A stretch of DNA of 64,000 nucleotides from Streptomyces sp. NBC_01551 (GTDB taxonomy: Bacteria > Actinomycetota > Actinomycetes > Streptomycetales > Streptomycetaceae). The position numbers and the translations under genes are program-made. Positions 34,876 through 44,345 of the stretch are shown here, piece by piece. The stretch spans positions 742,501 to 806,500 of the forward strand of contig NZ_JAPEPX010000001.1 of the NCBI RefSeq assembly GCF_026339935.1. The letters run 5' to 3'. Under the pieces are notes generated by a model. That model was given only the letters and a program-made list of their open reading frames with translations. It was not told where the DNA came from and searched no databases. Position 1 is the first letter of the stretch; the number at the start of each line of letters is the position of its first letter.

Positions 34876-36258
34876 ATGAGTGCGCAGACCACGGACGAAG
34901 CGGAACCGGGGGCCGAGGACGGCAGAGCCGGCGCGGCCGCGCGCAAGCGCGAGCAGCGCGGCTGGTACTTCTACGACTTCGCCGTCTCGGTGTACTCGGC
35001 GAGCGTGCTGACCGTGTTCCTCGGGCCCTACCTGACCTCGGTGGCCGAGGCCGCCGCGAAGGCCGACGGGACCCCCGGGTTCGTGCACCCGCTGGGCATC
35101 CCGGTGCGGGTCGGGTCCTTCTTCGCCTACTCGGTCTCGGCCTCGGTGATCCTCGCCCTGCTGCTCATGCCGCTGGTGGGGGCCGTCGCCGACCGGACCG
35201 GCCGGAAGAAGCCGCTGCTCGCCGTGGCGGCGTACACGGGCGCGGCGGCCACCGCCGGGATGTTCTTCCTGGGCGGCGAGCGCTACCTGCTGGGCGGGGT
35301 GCTGCTGGTCGTCGCGAACGCCGCGCTGTCGGTCTCGATGGTGCTGTACAACGCCTACCTGCCGCAGATCTCCACGCCGGACGAGCGGGACGCGGTGTCC
35401 TCGCGGGGCTGGGCCTTCGGCTACACGGCGGGCTCGCTGATGCTGGTGGTCAACCTGGTGCTCTACCTGGGCCACGACTCCTTCGGGCTCAGCGAGGGCG
35501 AGGCGGTACGGATCTGCCTGGCCTCGGCGGGCCTGTGGTGGGGAGCCTTCGCGATCATCCCGCTGCGCCGGCTGCGGGACCGCTCGGTGGTGCGCGAACC
35601 CGGGGCGGGGCCGGCGGTGAGCGGCTGGAAGCAGCTCGTGGCCACGCTGAAGGACATGCGGCGCTACCCGCTGACCCTGTCGTTCCTGCTCGCGTACCTG
35701 ATCTACAACGACGGCGTGCAGACGGTGATCTCCCAGGCCTCGATCTACGGCTCGAAGGAACTGGAACTGGAGCAGTCCACGCTGATCGGAGCGGTGCTGC
35801 TGGTGCAGGTCCTGGCGGTGGCCGGCGCGCTGGGGATGGGCCGGCTGGCCCGGGTGTACGGCGCCAAGCGGACGATCCTCGGTTCGCTGGCCGCGTGGGC
35901 CCTGACGCTGGCGGCGGGCTACTTCCTGCCGGCCCGGACGCCTGCGTGGTTCTTCGCGCTGGCCGCGATGATCGGGCTGGTGCTGGGCGGCAGCCAGGCG
36001 CTGTCGCGCTCGCTGTTCTCGCACCTGGTGCCGGCGGGCAAGGAGGCCGAGTACTTCTCCGCGTACGAGATGAGCGACCGCGGGCTGAGCTGGGTGGGGC
36101 CGCTGGTGTTCGGCCTGACCTACCAGATCACGGGCAGCTACCGGGACGCGATCATCTCGTTGGTGGTCTTCTTCGCACTGGGTTTCGTGCTGCTCGCCCG
36201 GGTGCCGGTGCGGCGCGCGGTGGAGGCGGCGGGGAATCCTGTTCCCGAGCGGATCTGA
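34876..36258 (+). CDS. MFS transporter, UMF1/Atg22-like
   Basis: A 460-residue membrane protein with about 12 hydrophobic helices. The opening RGWYFYDFAVSVYSASVLTVFLGPYL and LMPLVGAVADRTGRKKPLL are typical of the UMF1 (Atg22-like) MFS family. Substrate unknown; its position after a GDPD gene could suggest uptake of the cleaved product, but that is inference only. GAGGGGG lies about 8 bases before the ATG. Confidence 0.9.
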   Translation: MSAQTTDEAEPGAEDGRAGAAARKREQRGWYFYDFAVSVYSASVLTVFLGPYLTSVAEAAAKADGTPGFVHPLGIPVRVGSFFAYSVSASVILALLLMPLVGAVADRTGRKKPLLAVAAYTGAAATAGMFFLGGERYLLGGVLLVVANAALSVSMVLYNAYLPQISTPDERDAVSSRGWAFGYTAGSLMLVVNLVLYLGHDSFGLSEGEAVRICLASAGLWWGAFAIIPLRRLRDRSVVREPGAGPAVSGWKQLVATLKDMRRYPLTLSFLLAYLIYNDGVQTVISQASIYGSKELELEQSTLIGAVLLVQVLAVAGALGMGRLARVYGAKRTILGSLAAWALTLAAGYFLPARTPAWFFALAAMIGLVLGGSQALSRSLFSHLVPAGKEAEYFSAYEMSDRGLSWVGPLVFGLTYQITGSYRDAIISLVVFFALGFVLLARVPVRRAVEAAGNPVPERI

Positions 36259-36412
36259 GAGGGGTCCGACGGTACGCGGGAGCCCCGGCCTGACCGAATT
36301 CTCTGGCGAATTCCGAACGGATTTCGACGTTGAAGCCAAGGGCCGGTAGTGTACGCCTTTGGCCTGCCAGGCGGACCGTTACTGCGCGCTAAAGAAGTGA
36401 AGACGTTGGGTG

Positions 36413-36430
36413 ACATCTGCTGCCAGATGT
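36413..36430. promoter_or_regulatory. Perfect dyad upstream of rbpA
   Basis: ACATCTG-CTGC-CAGATGT, a perfect 7-bp inverted repeat with a 4-nt spacer, lies in the 323-bp gap between the MFS gene and rbpA, about 65 bp before the SigR-type promoter. It could be an operator or part of a second promoter. No gene is seen in 36259-36581. Confidence 0.5.
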
Positions 36431-36494
36431 GACAAAACGGGCATTGGTGGGTACAACAAGGGGCGGCACGACGGGCGACGCATGACCCGGAGCG

Positions 36495-36520
36495 GGAATC
36501 TATACCGCCGACCGGACGTT
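36495..36520 (+). promoter_or_regulatory. SigR-type promoter of rbpA
   Basis: GGAAT (36495-36499), an 18-bp spacer, then GTT (36518-36520): an exact match to the streptomycete SigR (thiol-stress) consensus. It is 61 bp before the rbpA ATG. rbpA belongs to the SigR regulon in S. coelicolor, which agrees. Confidence 0.88.
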
Positions 36521-36581
36521 GACCGGATGACGACGACAGCGACACCTGTCCTGTGGGCGACAAGCCCGGGAGGCACGATTC

Positions 36582-36956
36582 ATGAGTGAGCGAGCTCTCC
36601 GCGGTACGCGGCTCGTGGTTACCAGCTACGAGACGGACCGCGGCATCGATCTGGCCCCGCGCCAGGCGGTGGAGTACGCATGCCAGAACGGACATCGATT
36701 TGAGATGCCGTTCTCGGTTGAGGCAGAAATTCCGCCGGAGTGGGAGTGCAAGGCGTGCGGCGCCATGGCACTCCTGGTGGACGGGGACGGGCCCGAAGAG
36801 AAGAAGGGCAAGCCTGCGCGAACGCACTGGGACATGCTCATGGAGCGACGCACCCGCGAGGAGTTGGAGGAGGTGCTGGCCGAGAGGCTGGCCGTCCTTC
36901 GTTCCGGCGCCATGAACATTGCCGTGCATCCGCGGGACAGCCGCAAGTCCGCCTGA
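36582..36956 (+). CDS. rbpA: RNA polymerase-binding protein RbpA
   Basis: This 124-residue actinobacterial protein binds RNA polymerase and principal sigma factors and stabilises the open complex. Zinc ligands Cys34, His38, Cys56 and Cys59 are all present (YACQNGH; WECKACG), followed by the basic linker and the C-terminal sigma-interaction domain (THWDMLMERRTREELEEVLAERL). GGGAGG lies about 8 bases before the ATG. A perfect SigR promoter precedes it and a strong terminator follows. Confidence 0.97.
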   Translation: MSERALRGTRLVVTSYETDRGIDLAPRQAVEYACQNGHRFEMPFSVEAEIPPEWECKACGAMALLVDGDGPEEKKGKPARTHWDMLMERRTREELEEVLAERLAVLRSGAMNIAVHPRDSRKSA

Positions 36957-36981
36957 CAGCCGGACTGAGCACACGCAACAA

Positions 36982-37030
36982 GCCGAGGGGCCCCCGCCAC
37001 ATCTGATGTGGCGGGGGCCCCTCGGCTTTT
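36982..37030. terminator. Strong terminator between rbpA and fxsA
   Basis: A 21-bp perfect stem (36982-37002 with 37006-37026) with a CTG loop, followed by TTTT on the rbpA side. Placed between convergent genes, it serves both. Confidence 0.95.
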
Positions 37031-37046
37031 GGCGGTTCTACGGGGA

Positions 37047-37631
37047 TCAGGGGGCCAGCGGCGGCCGGTACCCGGTGTCGGGGCCGGACGGACCCGGGCC
37101 CTGCGGCCGGTCCTCGCGGATGACCTCGCCCTGGACGATCTTGCCGTCCGGGTAGTGGATACGGGCCTGCTGGAAGGCGTCCCCGAAGGAGCCGGAGGGC
37201 GCCGCGGCCATCTTGCGCTCCAGCGAGCGCGAGGCGCGGCGGCTGACGAACGCGCGGACCGGCGGGAGCAGCAGGAGCAGCCCCGCGAGGTCGGACAGCA
37301 GGCCCGGCATGATCAGGAGCAGGCCGGCCAGCATGGTGAGGCCATTGCCGCCGCCCGGCTGCTGCGCGGTGGGGGCCACGCCCTGCTGAGCCTGCTGGAA
37401 CGTCTCCGTCAGGTTCTTGAAGGCACGCCGCCCGGCCCGCTTGATGACCACCACGCCCAGCACCATCGCGCCCGCGAGCAGCGCGGCCACGGCCAACCCG
37501 CCGGCCTGCCCCGCGACCAGGCTGAGCAGCCAGATCTCCAGGATCAGCCAGGCGGCTACCGCCAGGGGGAGGAACGTACGGGCGGGCGAGCGCCGCCGGG
37601 GGGCCGTCGAGGTGGGAACGCCGGTCGTCAT
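37047..37631 (-). CDS. fxsA: FxsA family membrane protein
   Basis: A 194-residue protein with three to four hydrophobic helices (residues ~20-62 and ~95-125) and the FxsA hallmarks of a central TMLAGLLLIMPGLLSDLAGLLLLLPPVR and following basic stretch. E. coli FxsA (suppressor of F exclusion of phage T7) has no known biochemical activity. No ribosome site precedes the ATG; a CACACT -10-like box ends seven bases upstream, so the message may be leaderless. Confidence 0.88.
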   Translation of the reverse strand: MTTGVPTSTAPRRRSPARTFLPLAVAAWLILEIWLLSLVAGQAGGLAVAALLAGAMVLGVVVIKRAGRRAFKNLTETFQQAQQGVAPTAQQPGGGNGLTMLAGLLLIMPGLLSDLAGLLLLLPPVRAFVSRRASRSLERKMAAAPSGSFGDAFQQARIHYPDGKIVQGEVIREDRPQGPGPSGPDTGYRPPLAP

Positions 37632-37712
37632 GACATCCAGTGTGCCTGGGGCGGCGTAAAAGCGGCCTCAGTCGGAGGTACCGGACATCCCCTAAGGGCT
37701 CCCCCGGGCAGG

Positions 37713-38654
37713 TCAGGCGTGGGGGTCGGCCTTCGGTCCGGCCTTGGGTTCGGCCTTGTGACCAGGTGTTTCGTCGCCCCGGGGCGCTGCCTTGAGCTCG
37801 GCCGCGGGCTCGCCCTCGCCCTCGGCCACGGGCTGCGGGTCCGCCTTGTGGTCCGTCTTGCCCAGGGCCAGGTCCGTCAGCTTGGACGTGCGCGCCTTGA
37901 GGCCCCACTGGGTGACCCGCCACAGCGCCTCGACGACGATGTCCTTGCTCATCTTGCTGTCGCCGAACTCCCGCTCGACGAAGGTGATGGGCACCTCCAC
38001 GACGCGGAAGCCCTTGGTCACCGCCCGGCGGGCCAGGTCCACCTGGAAGCAGTACCCCGCCGAGGCGACGTCCTCCAGGCCGAGACCCTCCAGGGTCTCG
38101 CGGCGGAAGGCGCGGTACCCGCCGGTGACGTCGCGGATCGGGACGTCCAGCAGCAGCCGCGAGTAGGTGGAACCGCCGCGCGAGAGCACCTCGCGGCTCT
38201 TGGGCCAGTTGACGACCCGGCCGCCCGGCACCCAGCGGGAGCCGAGCACCAGGTCCGCGCCGGCGAGGGCGGTGAGCAGCCGGGGCAGCTCCTCCGGCTG
38301 GTGGGAGCCGTCGGCGTCCATCTCGACGATGACCCCGTAGTCGCGCTCCAGGGCCCAGTGGAAGCCCGCCAGGTAGGCGGCGCCGAGGCCTTCCTTGCCC
38401 TTGCGGTGCAGGACGTGGACGTGGTCGTCGGCGGAAGCCAGCTCGTCGGCGAGCTTTCCGGTGCCGTCGGGGCTGTTGTCGTCGGCGACCAGGACGTGGG
38501 CAGCCGGAACCGCCGCGCGGACGCGCCCGACGATCGGCCCGATGTTCTCCGCCTCGTTGTAGGTCGGAATGATCACCAAAGCCGTGCCGAGTGGGCCGTA
38601 GCTACGCGGTCCGCCGTCGCTCACAGGGTCCCCTTGTGTGTTCTCGTCGGTCAT
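37713..38654 (-). CDS. ppm: Polyprenol monophosphomannose synthase (GT2)
   Basis: A 313-residue GT2 enzyme that transfers mannose from GDP-mannose to polyprenyl phosphate, the lipid-linked donor for protein O-mannosylation and phage receptor glycans. Motifs: [40 protein letters not shown] and [13 protein letters not shown]. Only the catalytic domain is present, as in Streptomyces, with no fused Lnt-like domain. The C-terminal ~45 residues are a Lys/Pro/Ala-rich tail. A TAAAAT -10-like box (38672-38677) lies just upstream and no clear ribosome site is seen. Confidence 0.92.
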   Translation of the reverse strand: MTDENTQGDPVSDGGPRSYGPLGTALVIIPTYNEAENIGPIVGRVRAAVPAAHVLVADDNSPDGTGKLADELASADDHVHVLHRKGKEGLGAAYLAGFHWALERDYGVIVEMDADGSHQPEELPRLLTALAGADLVLGSRWVPGGRVVNWPKSREVLSRGGSTYSRLLLDVPIRDVTGGYRAFRRETLEGLGLEDVASAGYCFQVDLARRAVTKGFRVVEVPITFVEREFGDSKMSKDIVVEALWRVTQWGLKARTSKLTDLALGKTDHKADPQPVAEGEGEPAAELKAAPRGDETPGHKAEPKAGPKADPHA

Positions 38655-38924
38655 CCGGTCACAGGAGGATGATTTTAGAACAGCGATCGGAGCCCGGGGT
38701 CCTTCGGGCCGGTCCGCTTCCCGCTGGCCGCGGGCCCTCGCAACCGTTGTCTACTGGACCGCCGGACTCCGATCCGGGGCCACCGCCGCCCGGCGAAACC
38801 TTCCCTCGCCCCCGAGGCGCGGGCGCGCCGGGCTGACGGATCCGTCCGGCGCGGACGTCCCTTTGGTGGACCCGGCCGAACCTATCCGGGTCCGGCCGCC
38901 CGCACCGAGCCGAGGCCCGCCGGA

Positions 38925-40559
38925 TCACCCCTGTGGGCGTACGAATACCTCCCGGCCGCCCACGACGGTGGCGAGGCACACCGGCAGTTCTCGGCCGGGG
39001 GTCAGATCGGGCAGTCCGGGGGTGCCGGAACGGGGGTCCGTGGACCAGCGGGCGACCCGGTCGTCGGGGGCCTGGACCACCAGTTCCTCCGTCTGCCAGA
39101 CGGCGTAGTCGGCCGGGGCGCCGGGCACGAGGACGCCCGCGTCGTCGCGGCCCAGCGCCCGCCAGCCGCCCCGGGTGTGGGCGGTGAAGGCGGCCCGTAC
39201 GGAGATCCGGTGCTCGGGGGTCCGGTGGAAGGCCGCCGCCCGGACGGTGCCCCACGGGTCGAGCGGGGTGACGGGCGCGTCGGAGCCGAAGGCAAGGGGC
39301 ACACCGGCCTTGAGCAGGGCGGCGAACGGGTTGAGCGTGCGAGCCCGCTCGGCGCCGAGGCGGTCCGCGTACATGCCGTCCTCGCCGCCCCAGGCGGCGT
39401 CGAAGGCGGGCTGCACGGAGGCGGTGAGGCCGAGTTCCGCGAAGGCGGCGATGGTCTCGGGGGTCATCATCTCGGCGTGCTCGACGCGGTGTCGGGCGGC
39501 GCGGACCCGGTCGAGGCCGACCTTCGCGGCGGCCGCGCGGGCGCCTTCGACGACGGCGGTGATCGCGGCGTCGCCGATGGCGTGGAAGCCGGCCTGGAGG
39601 CCCGCCTCCGTACAGGCGGCGACGTGTTCGGCGACGGCATGCGCGTCGAGGTAGCCGGTGCCGGTGTGGCCGGCGTCGGCGTACGGGGCGTGCAGGCAGG
39701 CGGTGTGCGAGCCGAGGGCGCCGTCCACGAAGAGGTCGCCGGCGGCGCCGACCGCGCCGAGGGCCTTGGCCCGGTCGAGGTCGCGGTCCGCCCAGTATCC
39801 GAAGACGCGCGGCCCGGGGCGGCTCGCCGCCAGCTCCAGGAGGGCGGTGAAGTCCTCGGCGGAGGAGATGCCGGGGCCGCCGCACTCGTGCACGGAGCCG
39901 ATGCCGAGGGAGGCGGCCCGGTCCAGGGCGGCCCGCTGGGCCTCGGCGCGCTGGGCCGGGGTGACGGCGTCGAGTGCGGCGGCCCGTACGGCGTGGTGGT
40001 CGTCGCGGGTCAGCGGTTCGTCGCCGCTCGCGCGGACGCCGGGGACGAGGTCCAGCAGGGCGGTGGTGACGACGGCGGAGTGCACGTCGATGCGGCTCAG
40101 GTAGAGCGGGCGGCCGCCGGTGGCCCGGTCGAGCTCCTCGCGGCGCGGGGCGCGCCGCTCGGGCCACCGGGCGGCGTCCCAGCCGTGACCGAGGAGGACC
40201 CGGTCGGCGGGGCGGCCCTCGGCGTACGCGCGCACCCGGTCGAGGGCGTCGGCGAGGGAGCGGGCCGCGGAGAGGTCCAGCCCGGTCAGGGCCAGGCCGG
40301 CGGAGGTGGTGTGGACGTGGGCGTCGGTGAAGGCGGGGGTGACGAGCGCCCCGTCGAGGTCGACGACCTCGTCCACGCCCTGCGCGAAGGCGTCGGCGGC
40401 GCCCTCGGAGCCCACCCAGGCGATGTGGCCGCGCTCGACGACCATCGCGGTGGCGAAGGGGTCGGCGGGGCTGTGCACCTCGCCGCGGCGCAGGAGGACG
40501 GTGCGGTGCGGTGCGGTTGCTCCGGCGGCGGTGGCGGAGTCGGCGGTGCGGTCAGTCAT
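38925..40559 (-). CDS. YtcJ-like metal-dependent amidohydrolase
   Basis: A 544-residue amidohydrolase-3 family protein. DAHVHTTSAG carries the first metal His pair, and VHECGGPGIS, FHAIGDAAI and HRVEHAEMM supply later ligands. It is similar to YtcJ/NfdA-type hydrolases of N-acylated or formylated amines; substrate unknown. No signal peptide. The Lrp-family regulator gene lies 115 bp upstream on the same strand. Confidence 0.9.
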   Translation of the reverse strand: MTDRTADSATAAGATAPHRTVLLRRGEVHSPADPFATAMVVERGHIAWVGSEGAADAFAQGVDEVVDLDGALVTPAFTDAHVHTTSAGLALTGLDLSAARSLADALDRVRAYAEGRPADRVLLGHGWDAARWPERRAPRREELDRATGGRPLYLSRIDVHSAVVTTALLDLVPGVRASGDEPLTRDDHHAVRAAALDAVTPAQRAEAQRAALDRAASLGIGSVHECGGPGISSAEDFTALLELAASRPGPRVFGYWADRDLDRAKALGAVGAAGDLFVDGALGSHTACLHAPYADAGHTGTGYLDAHAVAEHVAACTEAGLQAGFHAIGDAAITAVVEGARAAAAKVGLDRVRAARHRVEHAEMMTPETIAAFAELGLTASVQPAFDAAWGGEDGMYADRLGAERARTLNPFAALLKAGVPLAFGSDAPVTPLDPWGTVRAAAFHRTPEHRISVRAAFTAHTRGGWRALGRDDAGVLVPGAPADYAVWQTEELVVQAPDDRVARWSTDPRSGTPGLPDLTPGRELPVCLATVVGGREVFVRPQG

Positions 40560-40674
40560 GCGGACCAGTCTCGCGGGTCCGTGTCGCCGGTCCGACCGCG
40601 GCCCCCGGGCGACCGGCGGGCCGTGGCCGGTTCGCGCGGGGCGCGCGTCCGGTTTCGCGCGCGGGGCGCGCGGG

Positions 40675-41124
40675 TCACACGCGGGGCGGGCGGGCTTCGT
40701 AGGGGGTGGAGAGGACGACCGTGGTGCGGGTGGAGACGTGCGCGAGGGCGCGCAGCCGGCCCAGCAGGTCCTCCAGTTCCAGCGGGGTGGCCACGCGGAC
40801 CTTGAGGATGTAGTTCTCGTCGCCCGCGACGCTGTGGCAGGCCTCGATCTCGGGCACGCCGGCGAGCCGTTCGGCGATGTCGTCCGGGGCGCTCGGGTCG
40901 AACGGTTTGACCGAGATGAAGGCGGTCAGGGGCAGCCCGACGGCCTCGGGGTCGACGACGGCCGCGTAGCCGCGGATCACCCCGCGCTGCTCCAGGCGGC
41001 GTACTCGCTGGTGGACCGCCGACGTGGACAGTCCCGTGGCCTTGCCCAGATCCGTGTAGCTCATCCGCCCGTCCCGCACGAGCAGGTCAACGATCTGGCG
41101 GTCCAGCTCCTCCATTGCGCTCAT
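40675..41124 (-). CDS. Lrp/AsnC-family transcriptional regulator
   Basis: A 149-residue regulator with an N-terminal AsnC-type helix-turn-helix (LDRQIVDLLVRDGRMSYTDLGKATGLSTSAVHQRVRRLEQRGVI) and a C-terminal RAM domain (ACHSVAGDENYILKVRVATPLELEDLLGRL), which senses amino acids. Start at 41124 or 41115 (MEELDRQ) cannot be separated by ribosome site. It may control the downstream amidohydrolase. Confidence 0.92.
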   Translation of the reverse strand: MSAMEELDRQIVDLLVRDGRMSYTDLGKATGLSTSAVHQRVRRLEQRGVIRGYAAVVDPEAVGLPLTAFISVKPFDPSAPDDIAERLAGVPEIEACHSVAGDENYILKVRVATPLELEDLLGRLRALAHVSTRTTVVLSTPYEARPPRV

Positions 41125-41335
41125 AGCCGCACAACCTACGGCCCAACACGGCTCCGCGCCCAGCGCTGTCCACGGTTGAACTGGCACCTGCGCCGGGCAT
41201 GTGACCAAAGCCACAGGGGTATGAGGGCGTATGCCGGTCTGTTGTTGGTTACTCGTGCCGGGCGACGGGAAGTGCTTGCTGTGGCCGTGGCCGAAGAACC
41301 TTGCCCGCCCGGCCCACCCAAGGGGGAGTACATCC

Positions 41336-41782
41336 ATGCCGAACACCAAGCGCGCCGGTCGCACCGAACCGGAGCCCCTCGAACTTCTCGTCGACTCCGA
41401 GGACGACGACTACCTCGAAGACGCCGAGGGCTTCGAGGTGCACCACGCGGTCTGCCCGGACTGCGGGCAGTCGATCGCGCTCGTCGCCGACGAGGAGCAC
41501 CTTCCGCAGCACGCTCTCTGCCTGACCCCGTGGAACCCGTTCGGGCTCACGGTGTGCGCGGGTACGGGCCGGCCGGTTTCCGACGCGCTGCCGACCGTGG
41601 GCACGCTGCAGAACGAGGACGGCGTCCGGGAGCTGGAGCCGGTGGTGCTGCTGACCCTGCCGCAGGGGCTGGACTGGCGCACGCAGCCGTTCTCGCACGT
41701 CGGCGGTCCGGGCTCGCGTCCCGTACAGATGCCCGCGCCGACGCTGCTGCCGCAGATGCGGCAGCACGCGCAGGCGGCCTGA
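41336..41782 (+). CDS. Conserved hypothetical protein with CPDCG motif
   Basis: A 148-residue acidic protein with HHAVCPDCGQSIALVADEEHLPQHALCLTPWNPFGLTVC: a CxxC pair and two further Cys and His that could bind zinc. A streptomycete-type conserved protein of unknown function. AGGGGGAG lies about 8 bases before the ATG. It converges on the phosphotransferase gene. Confidence 0.78.
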   Translation: MPNTKRAGRTEPEPLELLVDSEDDDYLEDAEGFEVHHAVCPDCGQSIALVADEEHLPQHALCLTPWNPFGLTVCAGTGRPVSDALPTVGTLQNEDGVRELEPVVLLTLPQGLDWRTQPFSHVGGPGSRPVQMPAPTLLPQMRQHAQAA

Positions 41783-41821
41783 GCAGGTCGGTCGCGGTAG
41801 CCCGGACTCAGCGGGCCGGGT

Positions 41822-42934
41822 TCACCAGTACGTGCCCTGCACCATGGCGGCGAGGCTGGCGTGGTGCAGGATCAGGCCGTCGACCTGGTCGGCGGCTGCC
41901 GGGATCTCGACCTCCCCGAAGTGCGCCTGCCGGTAGGCGATGCGCAGCATTACGATCCCGTGCCGCAGCGCGGCGTACAGGGTGTGGAACTCCATGTCCC
42001 GCGGGGTGTGCCCGGTGAGTTCGGCGTACCGGCGTTCGAGGTCCTCGCGGCGCAGGAAGCCGGGCAGGCCGGGCTGGCCGAAACTCACCGTCAGGTCCTG
42101 GAAGAAGCGGTGCAGGTAGACGGTCCAGCCGAGGTCCACCTCGCGCGGGGCGAGCGCCGCCATCTCCCAGTCCAGGACGGCGACGGGGGCGAAGCCGTCG
42201 GGCTCGTAGACGACGTTGCCGATGCGGGCGTCGCCCCAGTTGAGGACGGCGGGGCCCTCGTCGGCCGGCCAGAGTTCCTCCAGGCGGTCGAAGGCCCGCT
42301 CCAGCAGCGGGGACGGCGCGAGTCCGCCCACCACCCAGGCGTAGTAGGCCCGTTGGGCGTCGACGTGGCGGCGCAGTGGGCTGCCGGCGCCCTCCGGGAG
42401 GAGGAACTCGGCCTCCTTCGCGGGGAACTGGTCGTGCAGGCGGGCGAGCAGGGAGATGCTCGCCTCCTGGAGCGCGGCGCGTTCGGTGTCGGTGGCGGCG
42501 TGCAGCCAGTTGCCCTCGTAGGTGTAGGGCATGACGTCGGGCGGTACGCGGCCCTCGGCGCGGGCCATGACGAAGAACGGGGCGCCGAGCGGGCGGGGGT
42601 CTTCTTCCAGCCACAGCACGCGCGGGACGGGCAGGTCGGTGTGCTCGGCGACGAGGCTCATCACACGGTGCTGGCGGGGCATGTCGTAGGTGGGGAACAC
42701 GGTGTAGGCGGCCGGGTCGGCGGCGAGGCGCAGGGCGCAGGCGCGGACCGGGGCGTCGGGGTGTTCGATGTCGAAGAGCAGGGTCTCGCTGGACATGCCG
42801 TTGGAGCCGGGGACGGAGGCGTTCGTGACCTTCGCGCCGGGGAGCCGGGTGTCGAGCCAGGCGGCGAGGCGGCGGCCGAGTTCCTCGGGCTCGCGGGTGG
42901 AGGTGCGGGGACGTGGTGCGGGCGCTGCTGCCAT
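41822..42934 (-). CDS. Phosphotransferase family protein (APH-like)
   Basis: A 370-residue kinase-like fold of the aminoglycoside phosphotransferase superfamily. The catalytic region WGDARIGNVVYE (Asp near residue 232; the usual HGD His is Trp) and metal site AVLDWEMAALAP are present. Many such proteins in actinobacteria act on small metabolites or CoA-linked substrates rather than antibiotics, so resistance should not be inferred. AGGAAGGGG precedes the ATG. It follows the 377-residue gene by 56 bp, probably as its partner. Confidence 0.85.
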   Translation of the reverse strand: MAAAPAPRPRTSTREPEELGRRLAAWLDTRLPGAKVTNASVPGSNGMSSETLLFDIEHPDAPVRACALRLAADPAAYTVFPTYDMPRQHRVMSLVAEHTDLPVPRVLWLEEDPRPLGAPFFVMARAEGRVPPDVMPYTYEGNWLHAATDTERAALQEASISLLARLHDQFPAKEAEFLLPEGAGSPLRRHVDAQRAYYAWVVGGLAPSPLLERAFDRLEELWPADEGPAVLNWGDARIGNVVYEPDGFAPVAVLDWEMAALAPREVDLGWTVYLHRFFQDLTVSFGQPGLPGFLRREDLERRYAELTGHTPRDMEFHTLYAALRHGIVMLRIAYRQAHFGEVEIPAAADQVDGLILHHASLAAMVQGTYW

Positions 42935-42990
42935 GGACTGCCCCTTCCTGCGGTGTGCTGGATGCTGCCTGCGGCGGGTGTGGGCGGGGG

Positions 42991-44124
42991 TTACTGCGCG
43001 ACGGAGTCGTAGTCGGTGAAGCCGCTGGGGTCGTGGCGGCCGAAGCTGCCGTGCTCGAAGATGCCGAAGCCGGTGCGGCTTTCGAGGGTGAAGCGGGCCG
43101 AGTGGTCGGTGACCCCGAAGGCGGCCATGGGGTGGGCGGCGGGGTCGGAGAGGTCGTAGACGCGGCGGTCGGTCCAGCCGCGGCCCTGCCAGGTGCCGTG
43201 CTGCCAGTCGGCGGCGGGCGGGTAGCCGGCGCCGACGGCGAGCGGGGAGGAGGCCAGGATCTCCACGGCGAGTTCGAGGGGCTTGCGGGCCGGGTCGGTG
43301 AGGTGCACGACGGCACTCTCGGGGTGGCGGGTGCCCGGGCGGTAGCGGATGTCGGTGTGGGGCCAGCCGAGTTGGACGTCGTGGCGGCCGTCGCCCTCCG
43401 GGAAGACCTGGACGGCTTCGCTGAGGGTGCGGTGGCCGTCGGCGTCCTCCTGGGCGATGACCATCAGGAAGCGGTCCTCGAAGCGGACGGGGATCCAGAG
43501 CCAGTGGAAGCCCTCGGGGCGGTACTCCTCGGCGGCCCGGCCGCCGTCCTCGCCGGGGATGGGGCGCACGCCCCAGCTGCGGTCGCGGGTGCCGGTCCAC
43601 TCGTGGGGGGTGAGGGCGTACTCCTCGCCCTTGGCCCGGATGGTGCCGGTGACGTGGCCGGCCTGGACGAAGCGGCGGCCTTCCAGCATGAGGCGGTCGC
43701 CGCGGCGCTGGACGTGGTGGGGCTCCCAGACGGCGGGGAACTCGGCGGTCCAGGTGATGTCGCAGGAGAGCCCTTCGGGGTCGTCGGGGTCGGCGTCGCA
43801 CTGGAGGGTGATCCGCTTCAGGGGTTCGTCGACGATGATCCGGAGCGGGCCGACGGAGAGGTTCATGCGGTCGTCGGTGAGGGCGTCGGAGGCGCGGACG
43901 GCGAGGAGTTCGTCGCCGACGCGGAGGGTGGCGTAGGCGTCGATGACCCCGGCGTTGGGGTAGACGCCGAGGCCGAGGATGAGGACGGCCCGGCCGGTGT
44001 GGTCGAAGACGTGGAAGATGCAGCGGTCGTAGGCGTTCCGGTCGCCGCTGACGAGGTGGCGCATCGACAGGGGGGCCTGGTGGATGGGGTACTCGTCGAG
44101 GGCTATGGGGCGGTCCGCGGGCAT
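42991..44124 (-). CDS. Lipocalin-like conserved protein, function unknown
   Basis: A 377-residue beta-rich protein without signal peptide. HEWTGTRDRSWGVRP and FHWLWIPVRFEDRFLMV recall two-domain lipocalin-like proteins related to hydroxyneurosporene synthase, often encoded beside APH-like phosphotransferases. Enzyme activity is not evident. AGGAGG lies close upstream of the ATG. It forms a two-gene operon with the phosphotransferase. Confidence 0.65.
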   Translation of the reverse strand: MPADRPIALDEYPIHQAPLSMRHLVSGDRNAYDRCIFHVFDHTGRAVLILGLGVYPNAGVIDAYATLRVGDELLAVRASDALTDDRMNLSVGPLRIIVDEPLKRITLQCDADPDDPEGLSCDITWTAEFPAVWEPHHVQRRGDRLMLEGRRFVQAGHVTGTIRAKGEEYALTPHEWTGTRDRSWGVRPIPGEDGGRAAEEYRPEGFHWLWIPVRFEDRFLMVIAQEDADGHRTLSEAVQVFPEGDGRHDVQLGWPHTDIRYRPGTRHPESAVVHLTDPARKPLELAVEILASSPLAVGAGYPPAADWQHGTWQGRGWTDRRVYDLSDPAAHPMAAFGVTDHSARFTLESRTGFGIFEHGSFGRHDPSGFTDYDSVAQ

Positions 44125-44345
44125 GGCAAACCTCCTGGGCGCGGGGCGGGCGGATCAGCGGAGATGACGGTACGTCAGAAACCGCGTCGGGGGCCATAGC
44201 CGTACGTGGCACGCCCTGACAGGGCGTCACTCCGTGCCGCTCCGCTGGCCGCGGGTTCGAGGCGGCGCCGACTGCGCCTGGCCGGCCCCGGGGCCGGGGA
44301 TGAGGGCGGGCCCGGGCCCGGGCCCGACCCCGGTGGGGCGATCGG

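Noticed and set aside
41822..42934. Aminoglycoside resistance gene
   Set aside because: Only superfamily-level similarity, with Trp in place of the usual catalytic-loop His; neighbours do not support resistance.
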